In this document: piece by piece, positions 1-11,066 of the stretch
How the letters are laid out: every line of letters begins with the position of its first letter
How positions within the stretch are numbered: position 1 is the first letter of the stretch
Assembly: GCA_019009955.1 (NCBI GenBank)
Contig: CM032232.1
Span: forward strand, 136,172,001 to 136,236,000
Length of the DNA: 64,000 nt
Source of the DNA: Riptortus pedestris
Lineage: Eukaryota > Arthropoda > Insecta > Hemiptera > Alydidae
Reading direction: 5' to 3'
Notes under the pieces: generated by a model
What the model was told of the DNA's origin: nothing
Seen by the model: the letters and a program-made list of their open reading frames with translations, nothing else
Database searches by the model: none
Program-made: the position numbers and the translations under genes

Positions 1-590
1 GTTTTGGACTGGTATGCTTATCTTATGAATTCCTATAGAATATTTTGTTTTGGACTGGTATGCTTATCTTTTGAATTCCTATAGAATATTTTGTTTTGGA
101 TTGGTATGCTTATCTTTTGAATTTCTATGGAATATTTTGTTTTGGATTGGTATGCTTATCTTATGAATTCCTATAGAATATTTTGTTTTGGACTGGAATG
201 CTTATCTTTTGAATTCCTATAGAATATTTTGTTTTGGATTGTTATGCTTATCTTTTGAATTCCTATAGTATATTTTGTTTTGCATTGGTATGTTCATCTT
301 TAGAATTCCTATAGAATATTTTGTTTTGAATTGGTATCCTTATCTTTTGAATTCCTATAGTATATTTTGTTTTGCATTGGTATGTTCATCTTTAGAATTC
401 CTATAGCAAATTATGTTTTGGATTTGTACGATTATCATCGGAATTCTTAGAGGATATTTTGTTTTGGTTCTTATGGTCATTTTCAAAATCCATATAGAAT
501 ATTTCGTTTGTGATGGTCTTCTTTTGAATTCCTATATGGCGTTTGGTTTTGGATAAGAACCCTCTTGAGTATACTATGAGATTTTATTTC
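1..590. repeat. 46-bp tandem repeat (minisatellite)
   Basis: About ten head-to-tail units of 46 bp, each with a core such as ggtatgcttatctttt followed by gaattcctatagaatatt. Units are near-identical up to about position 415 and then decay, with recognisable fragments to about 590. The array runs off the left edge, so its full length is unknown. No open frame is maintained; the reverse-strand open frame over 483-791 falls in the decayed part and looks incidental. Confidence 0.9.
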
Positions 591-1117
591 TAGTTTGGTA
601 CAGTCGTCTTTACAATGGCTAAAGAATATTTTACGGGGGATTTGTAGGGTGATACTCATAATGCCCAGATTACATTTGATGGTTTTGGATTGGTTGGGCG
701 ATCTTCTGAGTTTCTTGAGCATTGTTTGAGATTTTATTGCTTGTATGACGTGATAATCTTCACAAGTTTGTAAGGGATAGGTGGTATTCACGTGCAGTTG
801 TCCTCAGAAGAATCCGAAGCAGTTTATGTTTAAAAAATCGCAGATTCGTATTTTCTTGCCACGGGTAAATCTCAAAAATGATTAGGGATTTTTCTACAGC
901 TAATAAATTTTGTATTTGTTTTTAAACATTTTTGTTAATCTCAGCTTCAACAGTCTGCGGGAATGACCAGTAAGAAAGTCATCATTGGTTCCACACATCA
1001 AAACAAGGATAAGGACTTTCAAGCTGCAACTCAACTGCCTCACTATGCTGATTTGGATCTTGGAGCAGAAGTACAATTTTTGAGCTCGGTAAAAAAGAAT
1101 TAATTGTGCAATCTTTA
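591..1117. other. Unassigned AT-rich sequence
   Basis: Spacer between two minisatellites. I see no gene, RNA or recognisable repeat here. Confidence 0.5.
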
Positions 1118-1562
1118 TCTTCTGATACCAGTATTTTAGTAGGATCTGTGAGGCTCTGATACCAGTATTTTAGTAATACCAGTGAGGTTTTGATGCCAAT
1201 ATTTTAGTAGTATCAGTGAGGTCCTGATACCAGTATTTTAGTAGTACCAGTGAGGTTCTGATACCAGTATTTTAGTAGTACCACTGAGGTACTGATATCA
1301 GTATTTTAGTAGTACCAGTGAGGTTCTGATACCAGTATTTTAGTAGTACCAGTGAGGTACTGATATCTTTATTTTAGTAGTACCAGAGAGGTTTTGATAT
1401 CAGTATTTTAGTAGTACCAGTGTGGTTCTGATACCAGTATTTTAGTAGTACCAGTGAGGTTCTGATGCCAGTATTTTAGTAGTACCAGTGAGGTTCTGAT
1501 ACCAGTATTTTAGTAGTACCAGTGAGGTTCTGATACCAGTATTTTAGTAGTACCAGTGATCA
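1118..1562. repeat. 34-bp tandem repeat (minisatellite)
   Basis: About 13 direct units of 34 bp with the core ataccagtattttagtagta and a variable ending (gtgaggttctg, gtgaggtactg). Units are contiguous with no spacers, so this is a minisatellite and not a spaced repeat array. Confidence 0.9.
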
Positions 1563-2384
1563 CCAGTATTATAGTGATCTGGAGCTTTTACTCACTAGAC
1601 CACCACACGCACAATCCTAGATTATGGATAATGCCTCTTGACATCCTTCATACATGGTCTGTCTATCACTCGTAATATATGGTAATGAAATACATAATTC
1701 TCCTATGACGTAAATTATGCATGAAAATGCTGGGGATTAATTTCTGCGCTAGATTCGCGCACCCTCAATTAGCCACTTAAAAGCAAGACGTAAGTGCATA
1801 TATTTCACTATCTCATTTAATCCCAAATGCAATTGCAATTATCCTATAAAGAGAGCCATATTTAAGACGGGTACGAAACGGGAGTGCATAAAAAGCAGGG
1901 GGGAAAGTGCGCATGCGCCCATAAATATCTGTAGGGTAGAAACGTGATAGAATTGAACGGGAAAATGCAATAGCCAAGTGGCAGAAGCTATAAAACGAGA
2001 ATGAAATAGGGCCTTCTGGTAATGGGCGACTCCTCCAACAAGGTCCTACGGGCGCACTTCTACTACCGGGCTTAAGTCTTAACTTGGTTGGGGCGAACGA
2101 GTACTTTCTTACATACTCAAAACAAGTAATAAAAAAAAAAGTGTCTGTCATTTTAAATCTTGGGAAATTGCCAAGACTGAAAGAGTTCTTACTCTTGAAT
2201 GGAATTTGGTTGTCACCCTGACTGTGGAATTAAGCTGAAATTCGGTGTACAGCATATCATAAGAAAACTAATATAAAACCGACACAGTTCGAAGAATAAC
2301 ACTTAAGGTATAGCCTATGGGAGTATTTGATTAAGAGGATCAGGGACAGTTCGATTCATTTAGTGACGAACTCACTAAATAAAA
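1563..2384. other. Unassigned sequence
   Basis: Moderately AT-rich, apparently unique. A 112-codon reverse-strand open frame (1813-2151) has no recognisable family or motif and I do not call it. The stretch ends in AAAA directly before the terminus of an A element. Confidence 0.45.
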
Positions 2385-2823
2385 GTCCGTCGCGCAGTGG
2401 CTGCGTAAACTAAACAGATTTCCCACGTGAAGTTTTACAATAGAGAAATTTCACGAGAGCCGAGCAGTTAATGAAACGTCCGAACTAGCTTTTGGCGGGA
2501 AAGACACTTCGTCCGTTAGCCGCCCTGATTTAATAAAATACAAATATCTCGATTAATATTCAAGATAGAGATTAAATGTATATATCAATATTTATAGTAC
2601 ATTTAATTTCTAATAAGATTGATTCTGTACAATTTTTCGATCCGACGAATAGTAACGGAGATATTTAGAATTTTCGAAAATCCTCCCCTCTAAACCCCCC
2701 CCCTCCTCGTGGGCTGATTTCAACCGTTAACGAACTTGATCTTTCTTTTTACATAAAACGACTAAATATCGAGTTTGGTAACGATCAAACAAAAATTGCG
2801 ACCGCTAGAGCGGTAACAGACAA
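2385..2823 (+). mobile_element. Family A element, left half
   Basis: Begins with the family A left terminus (GTCCGTCGCGCAG...), preceded by AAAA. It runs through the conserved internal part, including the cgagtttggtaacgatcaaa segment and gcggtaacagaca, and stops at a short TA run. Element B starts there. The right half expected for A (gacctcattttcgtcat... and the terminal palindrome) is missing on this side. Instead an inverted A left half follows B at 5099. No coding capacity is visible. Confidence 0.85.
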
Positions 2824-2832
2824 TTATATATA

Positions 2833-5096
2833 TATACTAGCTAAGGTACCCGGCGATGCCCGGGAAATCATTGTTGACTTACTAATGATGGTATTTTGAT
2901 AGCAAGACTTCAATGTGTACAATTACACTTCCATCCAAGACGTAATGGTTTTCCGAAATAGCCAACCCTGAAGGGTAACTTCAGGGGATTGATATAATAG
3001 AAATTTTAGTTTTGAAGAATAAATGAAAATATGTTCCTAATCTATCCCTTTACACTTTTTGACTCACCTTTTTTCAATACTCGTAATTCAAACCATAATC
3101 ATGGGTAGCATTTATTGCAAATAAATATCTTCTATAATGAACATATTTCCTTTCAAAAGCCAATCCGAGCTCATATAATATTAGGCAAAGTTTTTGCACG
3201 TAAGATTATATTTGTAATAGTGAATCACACTGGAAACTACTTTCAGTAATGCCAGACGGGAAATTAGTAAACTCAATTATCTAGTAAGGCTCCATTCATC
3301 TTCCGCTCCCGCATGAGACTTCTCAAAATTCTTCTACTTAAATTATTGATTCAAAACATTATTTTAATAATTTATCTACTGGATGGAATTAAATAATAGA
3401 GGTACCCTGAAAATATCATATCATATATGCATATTGTTTAAACGCATATTGTTTTTTGTCATAATGACATTACCATTAACGTTTAATTATTATGATAGCA
3501 AATATTTGTTTCAATAACATCAAGGTACATTATACAAATTAAATAATGGAAATGCTCTTATAGTTTATATTTCTATTGGAAATAAATAACAAAGCTATTT
3601 TCTAGGAAAAATAAATAAATGAGGAGGGGGTGACGAAGATTTATACCTCACTAATCCGAATCATACTTTGAACTATCATATAAGACGAAAACATAACATC
3701 ATTTGTCATAGTATTCATTTATTAAAACCCCTTAAATGAGTACTAATATAATTATTGACTCCCGTTTAGCGTATATCCCGTGTTTACTTCATTTTACGAC
3801 AAAAGTGAATGCACACATAAGTTACTCTAAATAACAAAGTAAACCACTTTTTTTATGTGCATGTTTGCCGAAAAACAAATAGAAAATAGAAAAACCGAGT
3901 TTTTCATTTCAGCCTCTCTTATAATCCCCACTCCCCTTTGAACATAAAATTTTTAATATAGCTTATAATCATGGAAGAATTAATGCTAATTCACACACCG
4001 AGTTTTGCTAAGTTCGGTTCAATCGTTAGTGCCCAACAAAATTGTTGGCACCCGCTTTAGATTTTAGTGTATATCTCGTTTATACTTTTCTATACGACAA
4101 AAGTGAATAAAACAAAAGTTACTTTAAATAGAAAAATAAACTACTTCTGTTATGTTCATATTTGCCGAAAAAGCAATAGGAAACGAAATATCGCTATTTT
4201 TAAATTCAGGCCTCCCTTATAACCCCCACTCCTGCCCGTCCCTAGAAATATTGGTATGGCTTATGATAATTAAGGCGTCAGAGATAATACACATACCAAG
4301 TTTTATTTAGTTCGGTGGACTCTTTTGTGCCAAATAATATTCTTGACACCCGCTATAATTTTTAGCGTATAACGCCTTTATAATTCGGTATTCGACGATA
4401 GTGTTTATAACAAAATATTCTCTTAATAACAAAGTAAACAACTTTTGTTATGTGCATATTTGCTGAAAAAGCAATAGGAAACGAAATATCGCTATTTTTA
4501 ATTTCAGGCCTCCCTTATAACCCCCACTCCTGCCCGTCCCTAGAAATGTTAGTATGGCTTATTATAATGAAGGCGTTAGTACTAATTTACATACCGAGTT
4601 TGGTTTAATTCGGTTTAGTCTTTAGTGCCAAATAAAATTGTGGACTCCTGCATTAGTTTATAGCGTATAACTCATTTATGCTTCCGTACACGTCAAAAGT
4701 GCATATAACAAAAGTTACTTTAAATTACAAAATAAACAACTTTTGTTATGTGCATATTTGCTGAAAAAGCAATAGGAATCGAAATATCGCTATTTTTAAT
4801 TTCAGGCCTCCCTTATAACCCCCACTCCTGTTCGTCTTAGAGAATATTAATATAGCCTAAAGTCTAAGTTGGGCTAGTAGTAATATACATACCAAGTTTC
4901 ATAAAATTCGGTTCAGCCGTTTATGCGTGAAAAGGTAACAAACAAACAAACAAATAAACAAACAAACAAACAAACAGACACGAAAGAAACAAAATGTAGT
5001 TATGGTGTCTATGACATGTGAAACGAAAAGTTATCGTGAAATTTCGCGAAAAAAATCAATGTACAGACAGAGGTTACAATTTTATATATATATAGA
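2833..5096 (+). mobile_element. Element B, copy 1 (unclassified, with internal tandem repeats)
   Basis: Starts after a TA run with tactagctaaggtacccgg and a small CCCGG/CCGGG hairpin. The middle holds four tandem units of about 298 bp. The tail reads ttcggttcagccgtttatgc, then an AAAC-type repeat (about 4939-4975), then a conserved segment ending in gaggttacaattttatata. The second copy at 7541-9419 has the same start, unit and tail, which defines the element. The tail with a short-repeat run resembles the 3' ends of several arthropod retroposons, but I see no reverse transcriptase or transposase, so the class stays open. Confidence 0.75.
3770..4860 (+). repeat. 298-bp tandem repeat inside element B copy 1
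   Basis: The segment gcaataggaaacgaaatatc recurs at about 4173, 4471 and 4769, with a diverged unit at about 3873, giving a 298-bp period. Each unit contains cataccgagttttatttag and ttcggttgagtc. These resemble the B tail (cataccaagtttcataaaa, ttcggttcagcc), so the units look like duplicated copies of the tail region. Confidence 0.85.
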
Positions 5097-5098
5097 TA

Positions 5099-5410
5099 TT
5101 TGTCTGTTAACGCTCTAGCGGTTTTTGTTTGATCGTTACCAAACTCGGAATTTAATCGTTTTATGTAAAAAGAAAGATCTAGTTCGTTAATGGCTGAAAT
5201 CGGACCAGAGGGAGGGGTTGGGGTTTAGAGAGGGAGATTTTTGAAAATTCAAAATATCACCGTTATCATGCGTCGGATCGAGAAATTGTATAGAATCAAT
5301 CTTATTGCAAATTAAATTTACTATAAATATTGGTCTATACATTTATTCTGTATCTTGAATATTAACCGAGATATTTGCATTTTTCAGTTTTCACCAAACC
5401 GCCTATTCCT
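5099..5410 (-). mobile_element. Family A fragment, inverted, left half
   Basis: Begins at tttgtctgttaacgctctag, the A sequence beside the central TA run read in reverse. It continues through tcgttaccaaactcgg and ggatcgagaaattgtatag to gatatttgcattttt. It faces the A left half at 2385-2823, with element B between them. The terminal GTCCGTC end is not reached. Confidence 0.8.
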
Positions 5411-6429
5411 ATGTAAAAAAAAAAAAAAACAATGAGTAGAAGGCGGACGGGGGAAGGGCTGCTAAAGGCTGAAAACAATAAAGCACAAATAACTCACTTA
5501 ATGTTTGAGTTACGAAAAAATGCATAGAACAACAATTTAGATCATCAATAGTTTAACAAGATTGAATATATAAAATTTTCAATACCTCTAATCATAGAGG
5601 AAATATATTCAATTTTCGAAATTTCCCTCTCTCTTTAAACACTACTACAACTATTCCATAGTCGATTTCTTCCAAGTATTATCTTTAGTGTTAACTGAAA
5701 GAGTTAAATGTCCACCATTGTATATATTAAATCATATTTGGGCAACCACCTTCCCACGCGCCGGATTCGGCCCGCGAGACATTTTGAAAAACTCAATTAA
5801 TCAAAAATATTACACTACTTACTCCAAATGTGGAAGTTGAGGAGAGATTTGTGCGTTTGGCAGTACTTAGAAATGCGAACAGTTCTTTTCAATGATAAAA
5901 GTTTATAAATCAAAACGTAGTACCAGGCTGACTGACGATAATTTGGAGAATTCATTTCGTGTTTGTATCAGTGGAATTAATCCAAACATCGATGGATTAG
6001 CTTCCAAAATTCAAGCTCATTGATTTCGGTATCGCTATTTAACTTTCTTTGTTTGCAACAATTCCAAATTTTACGATTTAATTATAATTTTATACATATT
6101 TTTTTTCATTCCATTTTGTTATTTTAATAAATTGGATCATAATTACATTGTCGTTATAATTTCATGTCTGATATCTATCGTTAAAAATTATGAACTCTAC
6201 TTTCAAATGCACTACTTTTTAAAGCGTCCCGCGAATGTATTTGCTCACTTAAGTTTGGCGAGCAACATGTCAAAGGTTACCCGTACCTGTATTAAATAAA
6301 CATTTTCAAAGCAAGGACATAAAATCATAATTCATGACTTTAACACACAACGTATTTGTTTGTATCTCGCATAATAGAAGTCTCTTGAAAACAATACTTG
6401 GTATTTAATATTAAAATAATGCGGTTCTT
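5411..6429. other. Degenerate A-like sequence, then unassigned
   Basis: 5425-5700 holds a weak match to the A subtype seen at 28.9-29.2 kb (gaaggctgaaaac-like and gagttacgaaaaaat-like stretches). From about 5700 to 6429 I see no gene or clear repeat. Confidence 0.4.
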
Positions 6430-6705
6430 GATATAACAGCGTGTTACTATTCTGACATGACGTGGGGGGGGGGGGAAGGCTGAAAACTAAAAATTCCAAC
6501 AGCATTTACGGGCAATCAAATTTAGAATAAAATTGTTTCTATATAGTTTTCGAATTTTCAAAATCCCCTCTGTGCTTTTCTGTGCCGTTAACGAACATGT
6601 TCTTTAGTTTTATATGAAACGCTTATATCTATCTATAGTTTCATAAAGATTAAATAAAATTTGCGACCACTAGACCTGTAACAGACAAATACATATACAT
6701 ATTTT

Positions 6706-6822
6706 AGTAGACCCTTATGGGAAATCAGCTATTGAGGTCGTACTCATGACGCGATTTTCGAAAAATATCTTCAAATGTCCATCGATCCTACCCAGGAGAT
6801 GACGACAATGAGGTCCGTTCAA

Positions 6823-6886
<64 letters not shown>

Positions 6887-7274
6887 CTGTTAACACTCTA
6901 GCGGTCGCAATTTTTGTACAATCGTCACCAAACTCGGTATTTAATCGTTTTATGTAAAAAGAAAGATCAAGTTCGTTAACGGCTGAAATCGGACCAGAGG
7001 GAGGAGGGGTTTAAAGGGGGGGATTTTCGAGAATTCAAAATATCTCCGTTACTATACGTCGGATCGAAAACTTGTATAGAACTAATCTTACTGCAAATTA
7101 AATTTACTATAAATATTGTTATATACATTTATCCTCTATCTTGAATATTAACCGAGATATTTGCATTTTTATTAAGTGTAACGGGCGAGCTATTTGGCAC
7201 TCGTACGAGATTTATCTATTGTATAACTTTACGTGGGAAATCTGCTTAGTTTACGCAGCCCCTGCGTGACGGAT
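6706..7274 (-). mobile_element. Family A element, full-length reverse copy
   Basis: Contains, in order: a worn terminal palindrome (agtagacccttatgggaaat), gtcgtactcatgacgcgat, gaggtccgttcaaaac, a 57-bp TA run, ttaacactctagcggtcgc, the conserved internal region, and the left terminus ending ccctgcgtgacggat. TTTT precedes it and a T run follows. It lies inside another A copy. Confidence 0.85.
6826..6882. repeat. TA microsatellite at the centre of an A element
   Basis: An uninterrupted TA dinucleotide run of about 57 bp at the position where all A copies carry a TA-rich centre. It produces a spurious open frame of alternating Tyr-Ile residues. Confidence 0.95.
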
Positions 7275-7540
7275 TTTTTTTTAATGGACCTCATTTCCGT
7301 CATCTTCTGGGCGGGATTCGTAGACATTGAAGACATTTTGAAGACTCCCTTAAGAGAAATTTGCTAATATTAGACGCATCCTATTACGCTTTATAAAATT
7401 TCATGGAATTCTATGTGTATTTAGACAACAATACTAATTTACCCTTTGTCTTAATATTAGTTTGGTCAGCTCCGACACTGAAATAAGATATTACCTCGAT
7501 TCTGGACCTTAATACCACCATGAGATTTACTAGGGAGGAT

Positions 7541-9419
7541 ATACTAGCTCAGATACCCGGCTTCGCTCGGGAATTCATTTGAGGCTGAATGGTGATGGTA
7601 TTTTTTTGGCAAGGCTTTAGTTTGCACAATATTTTCACCTTTACCCGTCCCACTATTTAGGATTAACACCCGTTGTTGGCATTTGTTAATAATAAAATTA
7701 ATTTTTTACGTAAGTCTTCACTGTCCTCCAAATTGTCATATTTCCCGTCTCCTGTGCATTATGCATAGATCTCATTTATTAAGCACAAAATATTGTGGTG
7801 AAACGAAATATCACCATTATTAATTTCAGGCATCCCTTATAACCCCCACTCCTGCCCATCCCTAGAAGTGTTAGTATGGCTTATTATAAGGAAAGAGTTA
7901 GTGCTAATACACATACCGAGTTTTATTTATTTCGGCTGGGTCTTTTGTCCCAAATAAAATTGTTCACTTCCGCTATAGGTTTTAGCGTATATCTCGTTTA
8001 TAATACGGTATACGGAAAAAGTGTGTAAAACAACTGAGGAAAGAAAGAGGGAGTGAGAAAGGTTCTAGATTACAGGAAGGTCTCCCCACCCGTCCCTGAC
8101 GCTCCAGGTTAACCAACAGAACATGACTAACAGCTAACTCTCAATTCCGCTAACATTACCTTATATTCAGATTCTATTTTCAATTCTAATTATGTATGTT
8201 TAAATACTTTCGTTTTTTGTGAATTAATTGATGTTTTAAACACATTAAAGGATGAAATTACTTACTTCCGATTAATTAATGTTCCAGTGAAAGACAGAGG
8301 AAGGGGGGGGGGGGAGTAATATACTTTGCTCCTCATGAAACAGCTACTTGTTTTTAAAATGCTTCATACAATTGAAATGTTCTTGTTTATCGTCATGTTC
8401 ATAATTGCCGAAAAACCAATAGGAAACGAAATATCGCTATATTTAATTTCAGGTATTCCTTATAACCCCCACTCCTGCCCGTGCCTAGAATTGTTGATAT
8501 GGTTTGTTATAAAGAAAGCGTTAGTGCTAATACACATACCGAGTTTTATTTATTTCGGTTGGGTCTATTGTCCCAAATAAAATTGTTCACTTCCGCTATA
8601 GATTTTAGCGTATATCTCGTTTTTTATTCGGTATACGAAAAAAGTGTATGTAACAAATGTTACTCTAAATAACAAAGTAAACAACTTTTGTTATGTTCAT
8701 ATTTACCGAAAAACCAATAGGGAACGAAATATCGCTATTTTTAATTTCTGGCTTTCCTTATAACCCCCACTCCTGCCCGTCCCTAGAAATGTTGGTATGG
8801 CTTGTTATAATGAAAGCGTTAGTGCTAATAGATATACCGAGTTTTACTTAGTTCGGTTGAGTGTTTTGTGCCAAATAAAATTGTTGACTCCCGCTATAAT
8901 TTTTAGCGTATAACTCATTTATACTTCGGTATACGGCGAAAGCGTATATAACAAAAGTTACTCTAAATAACAAAATAAATAACTTTTGTTATGTGCATAT
9001 TTGCCGAAAAACCAATAGGAAACGAAATATCGCTATTTTTAATTTCAGGCCTCCCTTATAACCCCCACTCCTGTTTGTCTTAGAGAATAATAATATAGCC
9101 TAAAGTCTAAGTTGGGCTAGTAGTAATATACATACCAAGTTTCATAAAATTCGGTTCAGCCGTTTATGCGTGAAAAGGTAACAAACAAACAAACAAACAA
9201 ACAAACAAACAAACAAACAAACAAACAAACAAACAAACAAACAAACAAACAAACAAACAAACAAACAAACAAACAAACAAACAAACAAACAAACAAACAT
9301 ACACGAAAGAAACAAAATGCAGTTTTGGTGTCTATGACATGTGAAACGAAAAGTTATCGTGAAATTTCGCGAAAAAAATCAATGTACAGACAGAGGTTAC
9401 AATTTTATATATATATAGA
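7541..9419 (+). mobile_element. Element B, copy 2
   Basis: Starts atactagctcagatacccgg with a CCCGGCTTCGCTCGGG hairpin and ends gaggttacaattttatata. It contains an early diverged unit (about 7800-8030) and three 298-bp units (ccaatagg at about 8416, 8714 and 9012). The tail ttcggttcagccgtttatgc is followed by a long AAAC run. Open frames at 8326-8672 are translations of the tandem units and are not genes. Confidence 0.75.
9180..9299. repeat. AAAC microsatellite in the B tail
   Basis: About 30 uninterrupted four-base units (acaa phase), against fewer than 10 in B copy 1. It is likely length-polymorphic. The Thr-Asn-Lys-Gln open frame across it is an artefact. Confidence 0.95.
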
Positions 9420-9541
9420 TATGCACATTTGAAGAAAAATTTCGAAAATTCCGTCATGAGTACAACCTCAATAGCAGATTTCCCTTAAGGGAAATCTGCT
9501 AAAAGTCCGTCACGCAGGAGCTGCGTAAACTAAGCAGATTT
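9420..9541 (+). mobile_element. Family A right end abutting an A left end
   Basis: 9425-9496 is the right end of an A element (gcacatttgaagaaaaattt ... GATTTCCCTTAAGGGAAATC TGCT). It is followed by a single AAAA and then the left end of another A copy at 9501 (GTCCGTCACGCAGGAGCTGC...), which breaks off after about 41 bp. The two termini share one A4. Confidence 0.8.
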
Positions 9542-9813
9542 CCATGACATTTTTTTGAGTTATTCTACTATTAATTACTTTTAACATTTTTGCGTTTTGT
9601 TCTAATGATTTTTTGTCATTTATAGCTATATTAAATCTATAAAATGTTATGAGGGTAAATTTAGTAAAAAATAAATAAAGGACAAGTTATCTCTTATTTT
9701 AGATTACTATATAAAATAACATGATAGTATGTAAAGTACTTCTATTATGTTATCTTTTTTTTTTTTTTTTTTATCATTCGCTTTGGTTTATCTTTTTACT
9801 TCTTTATTCTCAT
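9542..9813. other. AT-rich spacer
   Basis: AT-rich sequence with a T run at about 9755-9771. Nothing else is recognised. Confidence 0.5.
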
Positions 9814-9822
9814 TATCACAAA

Positions 9823-10050
9823 TGCTATTATCATTTATTAACGTTCCTTTGTGCTACTATTGCTAATTGGGATGATTTATCTACAGTTTACCACCCTTTT
9901 CTAGCCAGGGTGGGACTGAGGATTTTATTTAATGCGTTCGTCGCGAAATAAATTCCCATTGCCCAGACGGAAATCGAACTCGTCTCACTAGATTTACCAC
10001 GTGGCAGGCATTAAGACAACCCTTTAAATCACATGGCTAACCTGAGCCCC
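9823..10050 (-). mobile_element. tRNA-derived SINE, reverse copy
   Basis: Read on the reverse strand it starts ggggctcaggttagccatgt, has a box B-like gagttcgatttcc, then a shared body (accctggctagaaaagggtg) and a short A/T tail. The 9-bp direct repeat atcacaaat at 9814-9822 and 10051-10059 fits a target-site duplication. The same family occurs at least ten times in the window. Confidence 0.8.
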
Positions 10051-10059
10051 ATCACAAAT

Positions 10060-11066
10060 ATTTATTTATTACTTGTTAAATGGTTTTTAAGTATATTTTT
10101 AGAAGAAATTATTGTATAGAAAAAAACCATTGTGTATTTTATGTAAAATAGTTATTTCAAATAACCCACTCCATTGTACGTAGTTTCGAAAGATACAAGT
10201 GGAGAGAATTATATAAATATAAGTACCTCATTTCGGAGATACTAAATATGTCAATGTTAAAAGAAATTGTTAACTACCTTTCTGAAATGTTAGTATTCGA
10301 AATCCTTCAAACTTGAACATAAGTCCATTCAATACTTGGACGTACCTTCAATAATATCCTTGTTTAATACGGGTTAGGGAGATGTTGACTGGACTAATTC
10401 TATTCAAGAATACTTCTGTGAATTTTAACCGTTGAGCTAAATGTACCGTTGGAGACCCAAACACTGAAGAGAGATTCCTTTGTGTTCAACTTTGGTGTCA
10501 ACCTGAAAAAATACTGTTTGCTCTGAGACGCAAATGGAGTAGCAAAGTGCACCTAGCCTAGGTAGCAGAGGGACCAGCAATAAAACCCTAGTCCTTTGAG
10601 AGGATTTGCAGGGGTACCGCTAGGCGGTCATCTTCAAAGATCCAAGTTGGCAGAAATATGAATTAAATGGGTCAGTCTCTGTCATAAAGTACCCTCAGTC
10701 TCCTCCCTGAATGGGAAAGGCATTTGGAACAGTCAAAAAGCAGTATAGTTGGACTTTTAACTGAAGCAAAGCCGCACAGTGAGAACCAGTGGGTTTTTGT
10801 CTCAATATTCTGGAATCTTATCATGTTTTATACATAGAGAAATTGTTTCAACGCCGTATAAATCTCCTCCAGACTTCCAGATAAGACACAAAATATCATC
10901 CGAAAAAAAAGTAATATGTCTGGTATGCCGAAAAAGGGAGTTTCCAAATATAGGTATGAAGAATAAAGTCTTCCAACAAAGAAGATTTTAATTTAGTGCA
11001 CGAGGTCTTTCAGCACATTCATTTTCAAAGTGCTAAAATTAACAAATATGCATTAAAATAGAAAAG
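10060..11066. other. Unassigned sequence
   Basis: Mostly unique. 10440-10790 is less AT-rich than its surroundings but has no recognisable protein, splice structure or repeat. A 70-codon open frame at 10779-10991 has no family resemblance. Confidence 0.4.

Larger units (their letters stand above)
6430..7375 (+). mobile_element. Family A element, split by a second A copy
   Basis: Diverged forward copy. 6430-6701 carries gctgaaaactaaaaattcc, ccgttaacgaacatgttct and tgtaacagacaaa up to the TA-rich centre. 7283-7375 carries ggacctcatttccgtcatc and the worn right end (cccttaagagaaatttgct). The complete reverse copy at 6706-7274 sits exactly between the two pieces, flanked by T runs. Confidence 0.75.

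Noticed and set aside
1118..1562. CRISPR-like array (regular 34-bp repeats; also 31-bp repeats at 14890)
   Set aside because: Units are contiguous with no unique spacers, and the sequence is eukaryotic. These are minisatellites.
1813..2151. 112-codon reverse open frame
   Set aside because: No domain, signal or splice context. Residue composition is unremarkable and no related copy exists in the window.
6775..6957. Open frame rich in alternating Tyr-Ile (also at 21916-22203 and 60426-60728)
   Set aside because: It is the translation of a TA microsatellite within or near repeats.
9166..9432. Open frame of repeated Thr-Asn-Lys-Gln
   Set aside because: Translation of the AAAC microsatellite in the tail of element B.
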